From Clavaria fumosa (taxonomy: Eukaryota; Basidiomycota; Agaricomycetes; Agaricales; Clavariaceae), in assembly GCA_951802425.1 (NCBI GenBank), contig OX637805.1, positions 930,001 to 994,000 on the forward strand: 64,000 nucleotides of DNA. The letters are read 5' to 3'. Shown here in pieces: positions 11,214-20,112 of this stretch. Below the pieces are notes generated by a model that made no database searches, was not told the origin of the DNA, and saw only the letters and a program-made list of their open reading frames with translations. How positions within the stretch are numbered: the first letter of the stretch is position 1; the number at the start of each line of letters is the position of its first letter. The translations under genes were made by a program, and so were the position numbers.

Positions 11214-14200
11214 TTAATGGCGAGGCCGAAGGTTCCGGGTTGCTCCGGAGCGTTGCGGACGAGTTTCTGCAGTGTCGTCGTCGGTGGTTTCATTATCGGA
11301 TTCATCGGATAGGTCAGCCGCTTGGTTTTGCTCATCTTCTCTGTCGATAGAGTTGGGTGACGCCTCGTGTATTTGATAGGGAGAGATGTCCTCGTTTATC
11401 TCCGTCGTTTGGTCGATGATAGAAGTGACCGGAATCGATGTTTGCGACCTCGGATAGTAGGGAATGATGCGGAAAGCTGCGTAGTGGATTTTGGAAACGG
11501 CGCCGTCGAGTTCCGAGAGAATATAGGCGCCATATTGTGTTCGGCGAACGACGATCATCGGTCCGAAGAATCGCGGTTTTGTTTTTCGATTTAATTCCAT
11601 TTCAACGGCCGAATTGCGGATCAATACCAACGATCCGGGTTGGAAGTCGTAGTCGATAATAGACTTCCGGTGTGCGTCGATGAACTGCTTGACGGATTGT
11701 TTGCGGGCAGCGAGCACTTTATCGGCGATTGTTGCTAGATCTTCTTCTCGTTTTTGCAGTTGGCGGGCACGAAGGGCTATCAGTTCCGGAGTGGTCATCG
11801 GGGCGTCGGCGGTCGGAATTAAATATGTTGCTTCGGATATGTCGAAGGGGAAAAGCGGTTCGACGCCATGTGCGATGTAAAATGGGGAGTGGCCGGTGGA
11901 CCGTTGGATCGTGGTTCGTTCTGCCCAAATGACTGAGGGTAAAACGTCCGGCCATTTCGATTCGTCTCCATCTGCTGCTTTGATTAACGACTCACGGACC
12001 GATCGATGGGCACGTTCGATGACGCCGTTAGCGCGGGAGTTGTATCCGGATATACGGATGTGATGGATTCCGTACCGTTTCTTAAGGAAATCGAGGGCTT
12101 TGATAAATGGGGCTCCGTTATCCGTGATAATCTCTTCTACTGCTCCCCATCGGCATAGTATATCTTCGAATATGAAGGTTCCGAGAAGTCGGGCGGTCTC
12201 GTTTCGTAGCGGTCTTGCTTCCGGATATGCGGATAACGAGCATCGGGCGTGGACGAGAAGTCGGAAACCGCGGGCTCTTGGTAGGAACATAGTATCAATG
12301 TGCGCTCGACGGAAAAGACCGGCCGGTGTAGCGACCGTCGGTGGAATGAAGATCTTCCGGATTTGCCGAGTTTGGCATTGGTGACAAGTTTTGACAAACC
12401 ATTTTACGTCTTGATCCAGCACCGGCCACCAGAACCGATTTAGAATACGTGTCCGGATAACGTAAACGCCTTTGTGGCCGAGTGAATCGTGTGCCTCTGT
12501 GATAATTGCGAGACGTTTGTGGTCCGGAGGTACTACTTGGTGGTATCCGTTAGGTCGGCGACGCCATAATTTGTCATCTAGGATGAAGAACTCGGATGCG
12601 GAGCGGACCAGTCGTCGGAACTGGTTTGCGTCAATGCCGGAGGGACGGATCGGGTTTCGAAGGAAAGATTCAATTTTGCGAATCTGTTCTTCTCTTTTGT
12701 TTGCTGCATCGGATCGGGGTATAAGGACGGCGGAAGATTCGTTCGGGGTCGGTGATTCCTCGGGTGGTACCGTCGAATTGAGTAGCGTCGATCCTGTGTA
12801 AACTTTGAAGCGAGTATGGGTGATGCCGGCGAGTCGTGTCTCGGATGTGTAGGAAGCGTCCGGTGCTCGATTCATGTGTTCCATGGCGAATACGTAGCTC
12901 CGATCGATCCATTCTTCGTGATCTTCAGACTCGGTATCTTCTTCACCATCTGCGGCACGTCGGCGTGATAGTCCGTCGGCTCCGGTGTGCTTATCTGCGG
13001 GAATATGAACAAGATCGAAATCGAAGAGTAGTATACCGGCAATCCATCGATTCATGGCAGCGTTGGGTTGAATGTCCGGATTGTTTAGCATACCCTTAAT
13101 GAACTTCGCGTCCATTTCGACAGTAAATTTCGGAAGGCCTATAAGGTAAATCCGGTACGACCGAAGTGCGCGGAAGAGTCCGTATAATTCGATTTTTGCT
13201 TGTGAGTATCGGGCCTCGCGTTCGTTCCAGGTAATGGAGCCAAAGCGGGAGGGATATCGTATTCCATCTTCTCCAATTTGGAAGAGTGCGAAACCAACGG
13301 CGATATTTGATGAGTCGACGGCGAGGATTACGGGTTGTCCGGAGCGGTAGTCGATTGGTCGGATGGCGGATGAGTTCAGAATCGCGTGTTTGAGTCGGTC
13401 CATCGAGTTTTGTTCTTCTTTTTCGAATCTGAATGGCACGTCCTTGCGAGTTAGACTGACAAGAGGTCGGGCAAGTACGGCGTAGTTTTTAATGAATATC
13501 CGGAGTAGTCCGCAAACCCCTAAAAATGATCGGACATCGGTCAGGGTTTTGCAAGGAGGCCAGTCCCGGATACGCTGAACGTTGGAGGCATCCGGAACTC
13601 GTCCTTCGTATGTGCACGTATGTCCGGTAACGACTGCTTCGGGAACGCAAATTGTCGTTTTCTTGCCGTTAAAGGTTCCTCCGACTTTCTTGATTCGTTG
13701 GAGCACCCGGTTGACGTTATTTAAATGCTCCCAAACAAATCGTCGTATTTGCGGATTCTCAGGGATCGTCTCGTAGGTGCCGTCCGGAAGCTCGTATCGG
13801 GTTTCCGGGCCCTTGATCGCTACATCGTCTACGAATGGGATGGTTACGTGCGGAATTTCATCTTGTAGAACATGCGTGACGTCTCCATGCATAATCTGCG
13901 TCGCGTTGGTGTATCCCATGGGGACGCAGGTGAGCCGTTTTGCTCCGAGAGGGGTTTGAAACGTGGTGAGGTCTCGGCTTCGTTCGTCCAGGGACCGCTG
14001 ATCGAAGGAGACGAAAAGGTCGAGTGATCCGTAACATCCGCGTCCGGCGAATGATTCCGCAAAAACCTCCATTATCGGGGGGACCGCGGAATCGCCGATA
14101 GTGATTTTGTTAAGCGGCTGGAGGTTGTGCACGAGTCGGAGAGACTTTCCGTCTTTCTTTAACACGCAAAACCACTGGGACCGATAAGAAGAGTTGGATT

Positions 14201-14951
14201 CTTCATAAACGCCGGCTGCGATCTTTTCCCGGATTACTTTGAGAACTTCGTCGTAAATACCGGGGGGAATCGGTATATTTTTGAAGATCCAAGGGATATG
14301 TTCGACTGTCGGGATAATAATCGGATCGAAGTATTTTGCGTCGAATCGTCCTTTTTCGGTCTCTTTCCAAGCGAAGGCGTCTTCCTGGGCTTTAATAAGA
14401 TGGTGAACGAGTTTTTCTTCCTCCGGCCATAAGAATCCGGTGGGGTTGGCGTTGTGCGTGTCTTTCCGGTTTTGAGTGTATCGAAGACCGGGGGTGAAAT
14501 CGGGGGGATGGGTCGGAAGAGTTGGCATATCGGCTAGGGGGTCCGGGTGTCGGCGTCGGACAATCCGGAATTCTTTGGGTACTGTCGCTTTGATCGGATT
14601 GACGCGATTCGCGACTTTCTTATATTTCTTTCCCAAGTAAACTGGAAGAACGGCGTCCGTAGACAGGGAATTTATTTCGGGGGTTTTGTTGTACAAGGGG
14701 GTTGCAACATTTGGACGCGACGGTTCACTTCCGATAGCGACTGGGGAATCAGCGGAATCGAGAGAAACGTCCGAGATACTGATACAGGGGAAGGGGTCGA
14801 GAGAGACTGGGTTTATAAGGGAAAACGATAAGGGAACGTGAACGGAAGTAGGAAAAATGGCTGGAGTCTCGTATCTGGGTATAGCTTCCGTGTCCGCATT
14901 GATCGGAGGTAAGTCCGTTGGTTTGCGGACATTCGAGGCTCCAGCTCTCAA
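11214..14951 (-). CDS. pol: Gypsy A Pol: reverse transcriptase, RNase H, integrase
   Basis: Uninterrupted frame of 1245 codons in the -1 frame relative to the upstream gag-protease ORF; the frames overlap at the gag stop (14948-14950). Visible in order: RT with catalytic 'IPFVDDVAIKG' and palm/thumb region; RNase H with 'VILAVDSSNIAVGFALFQ' and 'FTVEMDAKFI'; an integrase HHCC zinc domain (H...GHKG...CHQC); integrase core residues in 'AHIDTMFLP', 'IITDNGAPF' and 'NGVIERAHRS' (DDE). The C-terminus is acidic, with no chromodomain recognised. All catalytic motifs are intact, so the protein could be active. How it is expressed (frameshift or re-initiation) is unknown; the in-frame start at 14951 is TTG, so a separate conventional start is unlikely. 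Confidence 0.93.
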   Translation of the reverse strand: MRAGASNVRKPTDLPPINADTEAIPRYETPAIFPTSVHVPLSFSLINPVSLDPFPCISISDVSLDSADSPVAIGSEPSRPNVATPLYNKTPEINSLSTDAVLPVYLGKKYKKVANRVNPIKATVPKEFRIVRRRHPDPLADMPTLPTHPPDFTPGLRYTQNRKDTHNANPTGFLWPEEEKLVHHLIKAQEDAFAWKETEKGRFDAKYFDPIIIPTVEHIPWIFKNIPIPPGIYDEVLKVIREKIAAGVYEESNSSYRSQWFCVLKKDGKSLRLVHNLQPLNKITIGDSAVPPIMEVFAESFAGRGCYGSLDLFVSFDQRSLDERSRDLTTFQTPLGAKRLTCVPMGYTNATQIMHGDVTHVLQDEIPHVTIPFVDDVAIKGPETRYELPDGTYETIPENPQIRRFVWEHLNNVNRVLQRIKKVGGTFNGKKTTICVPEAVVTGHTCTYEGRVPDASNVQRIRDWPPCKTLTDVRSFLGVCGLLRIFIKNYAVLARPLVSLTRKDVPFRFEKEEQNSMDRLKHAILNSSAIRPIDYRSGQPVILAVDSSNIAVGFALFQIGEDGIRYPSRFGSITWNEREARYSQAKIELYGLFRALRSYRIYLIGLPKFTVEMDAKFIKGMLNNPDIQPNAAMNRWIAGILLFDFDLVHIPADKHTGADGLSRRRAADGEEDTESEDHEEWIDRSYVFAMEHMNRAPDASYTSETRLAGITHTRFKVYTGSTLLNSTVPPEESPTPNESSAVLIPRSDAANKREEQIRKIESFLRNPIRPSGIDANQFRRLVRSASEFFILDDKLWRRRPNGYHQVVPPDHKRLAIITEAHDSLGHKGVYVIRTRILNRFWWPVLDQDVKWFVKTCHQCQTRQIRKIFIPPTVATPAGLFRRAHIDTMFLPRARGFRLLVHARCSLSAYPEARPLRNETARLLGTFIFEDILCRWGAVEEIITDNGAPFIKALDFLKKRYGIHHIRISGYNSRANGVIERAHRSVRESLIKAADGDESKWPDVLPSVIWAERTTIQRSTGHSPFYIAHGVEPLFPFDISEATYLIPTADAPMTTPELIALRARQLQKREEDLATIADKVLAARKQSVKQFIDAHRKSIIDYDFQPGSLVLIRNSAVEMELNRKTKPRFFGPMIVVRRTQYGAYILSELDGAVSKIHYAAFRIIPYYPRSQTSIPVTSIIDQTTEINEDISPYQIHEASPNSIDREDEQNQAADLSDESDNETTDDDTAETRPQRSGATRNLRPRH

Positions 14952-16945
14952 AAATCCGGATGCGGTTTCTTGTTCTTCAAGGATTTGCGGATCGGGATTC
15001 GCTCCTTCGTTGGCACTATGATTCTTTCTCCGGTGTTTGGATCGTTGAGAATAAGGTCCTGGGCCCCGTGGGGATGGTCAATCGTTTGGGAACCGGTTAA
15101 CATGAAAAACGGTCGTCCGACAAGAACCTCGCAGGGCAACGTGTCTGCTACTTGCATTTGAACATGGAATGTGCACGGACCGATCTGTAGGGGGAAATTC
15201 TTGATGAGTCCGAGGGTCGGAGCGATGGTGCCATGAGAGGATTCCATGTGAATAACGTTCTCGGAGTGTAGTGGGTTGCCGAGTTTCTCCCAAACGTCTC
15301 TTCGCATTGCCACGATTGAGCTGCCTTGGTCGAGCAGGCACTCCGCGGCGATCCGGTTGTCCAATATCCCTTCTACGATGCGGAGCGGAGCAGCGTCGAC
15401 GGCGACAACAAGATCGGAGGTGTCCGGGACCGTAATGTTTGTATAGAGCGTATCCTGTACGACGGACGCGGTGACCGGAACGCGACGAGCGGTAACCACA
15501 TCCTTCATCTTTTTGCGGATGTCTCCGGAAATGGCGAGTAGTTCGCGAGGTGTGACGCGGACTGGCATGTCGAGTGCGCGATCGAATACTTGTTGAACGG
15601 TTACCGGATTTTCGATCAGAGCTTGGTAATGGTACTGGACGTCGGGTCGTTCGATTTTCTCCGGCTTTGATGGACGAGTGACCTGAGGCGGCGTAATAAC
15701 AACGGCGGGTGGGGGCGGTAACCTAGATGGCTGAGGATCGGTATTCCTGGGTGTGGGTGCTTTCCTTTTGCCCTTGTCTACTTTCTTCGCGACATCGTTT
15801 GCAAAGGTGCGGACCATGTTTTCCAACACGGTATTCTCGTCATCTTCCTCGTCCGAATCGTCTTCCATGTCCGGGGGGTGAGCGGATTGTCCGATCGGCT
15901 GTGCTTCAAATACCGCGGTTGTCGCCGGTTGCGTGTTCTGGGATTGGTATGTAGCGTAGTACTTGTCGAAGCGCTCGGATAGGTTGTTCCCTGAGATAGT
16001 GCCTGGCAAATATCGTCCGGAGGGGAGACAAATCCTGCCTTCTGTGTTCCGTATACATTTGCCGGACTTAATGTATTCGAGGGCCTTCGGACAGGCACTA
16101 ACAAAATGACCTATTTCCGAACAGAAATTACACGTCCGGCCTGCGGGAGAGTTCGTTGTCCGGGGAGCGGAGTGTCTTGCCGGTTCGAGAGATTGGGCTG
16201 TCAAAATCGATTCCAGGCGAGCCATTGTGGAAGCGAATGTTGCCCAGGCTGCGGACATATCAAATTCTTCCTTCTTGACTACCGGTTTCGTTTCTCTCCC
16301 GGGGGCTGAAGATGCGAGACGGACGGGTCCGGAAAGTTGATCAGTTGTCGCAGAGTGGGGGGACGTCGAGGAGAGAAGAAATTCAGCTGCACCATGTACT
16401 TCATTCATGGGGTAAGGATCCTCCGGATGGTGGTTTGGTAGTATGATAGCGAGTCGGCTTTCGATCCGACGCCTTGTATGATCCCCAAATCCGAGGATGT
16501 AAAGTCGGTTCCTGTCATTTGTGGACATACGCTGTGATGTGATCAAGTGCGAGGTGATCCGGAGAAAGTCCCGATAGTATTCTCCGTGTTCTGCGCGCGT
16601 GTAAACTCCCTTTTGGGCCGAGTCCGATATGAAACGGTCCAGGTCGGCGACGGAAAATAAGCGACCTCCATCAGATCCTGGATAAAGTCGTCGGACGGCC
16701 GCTTTGAAGGTATCCCACGTCCATACCGGGTCCGGGTCAGGTGAAAGAGTCTCCCAGAGGAGACACGTATCGGTGTCGAGATAGTGCTTGGCGTACCGAA
16801 TTAAATCGGGTTCTGGAACGTCCGGGTTGACGCCGGTGAGCACGATGTCGATGTCCTCGAAGTACCGGTTGAGGTGTGTCGGTACTCCGTCAAAGGCAGG
16901 GGCCCCGTGGGCGCCACGGAGCGGATATCTCGGTTGGTTGGCCAT
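14948..16945 (-). CDS. gag: Gypsy A Gag-protease polyprotein
   Basis: 665 codons starting at ATG 16945 ('MANQPRYPLRG'). The N-terminal two thirds of the first half is a retrotransposon gag/capsid-like helical region. A CCHC knuckle (CNFCSEIGHFVSAC) lies near residues 270-285. The C-terminal part contains a retropepsin-like segment with 'CLLDQGSSIVAM' (Asp-Gln-Gly-Ser in place of the usual Asp-Ser/Thr-Gly) and 'CEVLVGRPFF', so gag and protease share one ORF. It ends Asp-Phe-stop in the context TTT TGA, overlapping pol in the -1 frame. It is preceded by a leader of about 390 nt from the 5' LTR. Intact. Confidence 0.9.
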   Translation of the reverse strand: MANQPRYPLRGAHGAPAFDGVPTHLNRYFEDIDIVLTGVNPDVPEPDLIRYAKHYLDTDTCLLWETLSPDPDPVWTWDTFKAAVRRLYPGSDGGRLFSVADLDRFISDSAQKGVYTRAEHGEYYRDFLRITSHLITSQRMSTNDRNRLYILGFGDHTRRRIESRLAIILPNHHPEDPYPMNEVHGAAEFLLSSTSPHSATTDQLSGPVRLASSAPGRETKPVVKKEEFDMSAAWATFASTMARLESILTAQSLEPARHSAPRTTNSPAGRTCNFCSEIGHFVSACPKALEYIKSGKCIRNTEGRICLPSGRYLPGTISGNNLSERFDKYYATYQSQNTQPATTAVFEAQPIGQSAHPPDMEDDSDEEDDENTVLENMVRTFANDVAKKVDKGKRKAPTPRNTDPQPSRLPPPPAVVITPPQVTRPSKPEKIERPDVQYHYQALIENPVTVQQVFDRALDMPVRVTPRELLAISGDIRKKMKDVVTARRVPVTASVVQDTLYTNITVPDTSDLVVAVDAAPLRIVEGILDNRIAAECLLDQGSSIVAMRRDVWEKLGNPLHSENVIHMESSHGTIAPTLGLIKNFPLQIGPCTFHVQMQVADTLPCEVLVGRPFFMLTGSQTIDHPHGAQDLILNDPNTGERIIVPTKERIPIRKSLKNKKPHPDF

Positions 16946-17312
16946 TTGTATTGGTGCGTGGGGCGGTGAGTGAACTTCGTCTGGTGAATTCTGAGGTGTT
17001 TCGGGCGGGAAATGAAGGATGTCTGGTTCAAGGGGAAGTGGTGTAAGCGGTGAGTGTGGTTGTTCGAAGGTCTGTGGTAGTGAGGGATCCGGAGTGGTGA
17101 AACTCGTGTGGGAGTAGACAATGGATGAGATACTGGGAATGTCCGATGGAAGAAGGTGGGAAGTTTCAATTACTTCTCCGGGGGGTTCGGAGGGCGGTGG
17201 TTCTGTGATCGGATTCGGGTTTCGACTTCTCAGGCGTTCGGAGCGTCGAGGCTGAGGAGCGGATGAGCCTCTGGGAATCCTTGAGGGTGGTAGTGAAGAC
17301 GTCTTGTTGAAC

Positions 17313-17330
17313 CCCTCGCGGTGGGCTCCA
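17313..17330 (-). other. Probable primer-binding site of Gypsy A
   Basis: Four bases inside the 5' LTR (17335), the minus strand reads TGGAGCCCACCGCGAGGG, beginning with the TGG expected opposite a tRNA CCA end. The distance and sequence fit a PBS. I could not assign the tRNA with confidence. Confidence 0.5.
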
Positions 17331-17334
17331 GAAT

Positions 17335-18252
17335 TGTAGTGGGTATTACGGTTCTTGCTGCAACTGCTTGATTACAGTCAAGTCCTTCAGGGGTTCCTGT
17401 AAGGCGTTAGAGATTCACCAAACACCCTTGAGGATGTGGAGTATGAATTCAAAATGTGTGAGAAATAGAAATATACGGTGTCCGGGATATTCTGCTATGT
17501 GTCCGATAAAATCCGATAAGGATGGTGCGATAAGACGAAGGGCCGGCAACGACGGAGGCCAGCGGATCGAAGGTTGCGACGACGGGTGAGCTTAGGTGAG
17601 GTTTCTAACAGAGAGAAGGGGTTCAGAAAGCTGTATTTCAGAGAGGTCCGGAGTGTACTTAAGTACAGTTCTGTAAGTACAGCAAATTGGAATGTACGGA
17701 AATGTCCGGAAAACACATGGAACAGCGCCATGTCGCGTGAAGGGTTACATGAAGGAGTTATATCACAAGGGAAATGAGTAGCTCGGAGGAATGAAATGTC
17801 CGATAACTAGCAAATGTCCGGACCGCTCATAAACTGAAGGAAAGTGGGGCTGGTACAGCAAAGGGGTACTAAGAACAATGGACAAGGTACTGCAAAGGGT
17901 TTGAAACGTTTAAACGATTGAATGGTTGAAAGGGATCATAATATGAAATTTACAGCATGGTATATGAAATAAAGGAATGGGAATGGAATAGTGTGTATGT
18001 CGAGCGCTGACCGTGCTGGAGAGGTGAAATAGAGAGGCGTGGGCGGTGTGTGAGAGCGGTGGGCTGTGATCGTCACGGGGGATTGAAGACCGAAGTGTCC
18101 GACATCGGACATGTATCGGATACTATCGGTCGTTATCGGACGGTGTCGGATCGTTATCGGTTCGTATCGCACGTAATTTCTTTGGATCGCAAAACATCCG
18201 GATAGTCGGTATCTGTCATGTTTCCGTGTTTAGATCGCATATGGTCCTTACA
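17335..18252 (-). repeat. Gypsy A 5' LTR
   Basis: 918 bp, near-identical to 8379-9296. Followed on the right by the TSD copy CCGA (18253-18256). In element orientation it reads TGTAAGGACC...ACCCACTACA and drives gag-pol leftward. Confidence 0.93.
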
Positions 18253-18256
18253 CCGA

Positions 18257-18482
18257 TGTCCATGGTTACTCCACCAGCAACGAACTCCGAGCATGGAAAC
18301 CGGACAATCCACGCAGTTGCTTGGCAGCGTAGTTACCAACCTGATGGTAGTAGCATCTGACTCTGGGATCAGGAAACTGATCCCTGTTGTTATTCCATTG
18401 TTCCGTAATAAGTCCTGCAACATATCTCCAGGACATTCTCCATAGCTACCGTCAATACTCCGGGTTGCTGGAAATGCCCCGG
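18257..18482 (+). repeat. 5' LTR of large element, segment 2 of 3
   Basis: 226 bp matching the 3' LTR around 31029-31255 (TCCATGGTTACTCCACCAGC...). It is bounded by Gypsy A on the left and by the solo LTR on the right, whose TSD CCGG occupies 18479-18482. Confidence 0.9.
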
Positions 18483-19400
18483 TGTAAGGACCATATGCGA
18501 TCTAAACACGGAAACATGACAGATACCGACTATCCGGATGTTTTGCGATCCAAAGAAATTACGTGCGATACGAACCGATAACGATCCGACACCGTCCGAT
18601 AACGACCGATAGTATCCGATACATGTCCGATGTCGGACACTTCGGTCTTCAATCCCCCGTGACGATCACAGCCCACCGCTCTCACACACCGCCCACGCCT
18701 CTCTATTTCACCTCTCCAGCACGGTCAGCGCTCGACATACACACTATTCCATTCCCATTCCTTTATTTCATATACCATGCTGTAAATTTCATATTATGAT
18801 CCCTTTCAACCATTCAATCGTTTAAACGTTTCAAACCCTTTGCAGTACCTTGTCCATTGTTCTTAGTACCCCTTTGCTGTACCAGCCCCACTTTCCTTCA
18901 GTTTATGAGCGGTCCGGACATTTGCTAGTTATCGGACATTTCATTCCTCCGAGCTACTCATTTCCCTTGTGATATAACTCCTTCATGTAACCCTTCACGC
19001 GACATGGCGCTGTTCCATGTGTTTTCCGGACATTTCCGTACATTCCAATTTGCTGTACTTACAGAACTGTACTTAAGTACACTCCGGACCTCTCTGAAAT
19101 ACAGCTTTCTGAACCCCTTCTCTCTGTTAGAAACCTCACCTAAGCTCACCCGTCGTCGCAACCTTCGATCCGCTGGCCTCCGTCGTTGCCAGCCCTTCGT
19201 CTTATCGCACCATCCTTATCGGATTTTATCGGACACATAGCAGAATATCCCGGACACCGTATATTTCTATTTCTCACATATTTTGAATTCATACTCCACA
19301 TCCTCAAGGGTGTTTGGTGAATCTCTAACGCCTTACAGGAACCCCTGAAGGACTTGACTGTAATCAAGCAGTTGCAGCAAGAACCGTAATACCCACTACA
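18483..19400 (+). repeat. Solo LTR of the Gypsy A family, TSD CCGG
   Basis: 918 bp, TGTAAGG...CACTACA on the plus strand, i.e. opposite to Gypsy A. Flanked by CCGG at 18479-18482 and 19401-19404. Only small differences from the Gypsy A LTRs are visible. It is probably left by LTR-LTR recombination of a second insertion in the same host LTR. Confidence 0.92.
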
Positions 19401-19404
19401 CCGG

Positions 19405-20112
19405 ACTCGTAGTATATATACCTACCTACTTCATAGAGTATTCTGTAGTCCGGATACCGCCCTTGTATACCCATGTACACCCTTCCCGTATACCCCTGAA
19501 CTCCCCCGCACTTCTGTCCCTCCATCCCTCCATACTTCTGCACCTCTGTACCTGGAATCCCATCCCCCCATCTATTCCTGCACTTCCGTCCTTTCCACCC
19601 GCCACCTTGTAAGATGTATAATGTCTAATCCAACCCTCGCCCCCCGTCTCCTATGCCAGTAGAGCTAAGTCCTGACTGACTCCTGAACAACTCCCAACCA
19701 ACTCCTGGCTGAGTTCCATCCAACACCCAGAATCTGTCCCGACCTCCGGAAACCATCTCCGAACTCCGGAACTCTGTCCTCCGACCCAACCCCTGTCCCT
19801 GCTCCTAGTCACTTGTTAACCCTGAACTCCGTCCAAATTCCGTCTCCGCCCTCTTGTCTGTTCCTTGCCTATAATATGGTGAAGTCCAATCTGGACATCT
19901 TGCCTGAGCACCGGACCCAAGATCCCGAATCCCGCAACCTCAAAATATGGGACACCCAGGACTCAGTAAGGGCGTCGTTTCAATACGTTCACCAAAGTCC
20001 CACCCAAACCCCGAAGTCCTATTCCGGACATCCCGGACATCCCGGACATCCCAGACCTGAACTCCGAACTCTGACCGGACTTCACCCCAACCCTCCGAGC
20101 ATGCATGTAACA
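19405..20112 (+). repeat. 5' LTR of large element, segment 3 of 3
   Basis: 708 bp matching the last part of the 3' LTR, from GGACTCGTAGTATATATACC to the end (GCATGTAACA). The three segments sum to 1268 bp, the same length as the 3' LTR. Dense in CTCCG/CCGGA motifs. Confidence 0.9.

Larger units (their letters stand above)
8379..18252 (-). mobile_element. Gypsy A: apparently intact Ty3/Gypsy retrotransposon, TSD CCGA
   Basis: 9874 bp. LTRs of 918 bp at 8379-9296 and 17335-18252, TGTAAGG...CACTACA in element orientation. TSD CCGA at 8375-8378 and 18253-18256. Order in element direction: 5' LTR, probable primer-binding site, gag-protease ORF (16945-14948), pol ORF (14951-11214), then a non-coding gap, an antisense spliced gene (9454-10989, plus strand) and the 3' LTR. 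By eye I found only one difference between the LTRs (A at 9251 against G in the matching GATAGTC(A/G)GTATC of the right LTR). Together with open gag and pol frames this suggests a recent and possibly still competent copy. Confidence 0.92.
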
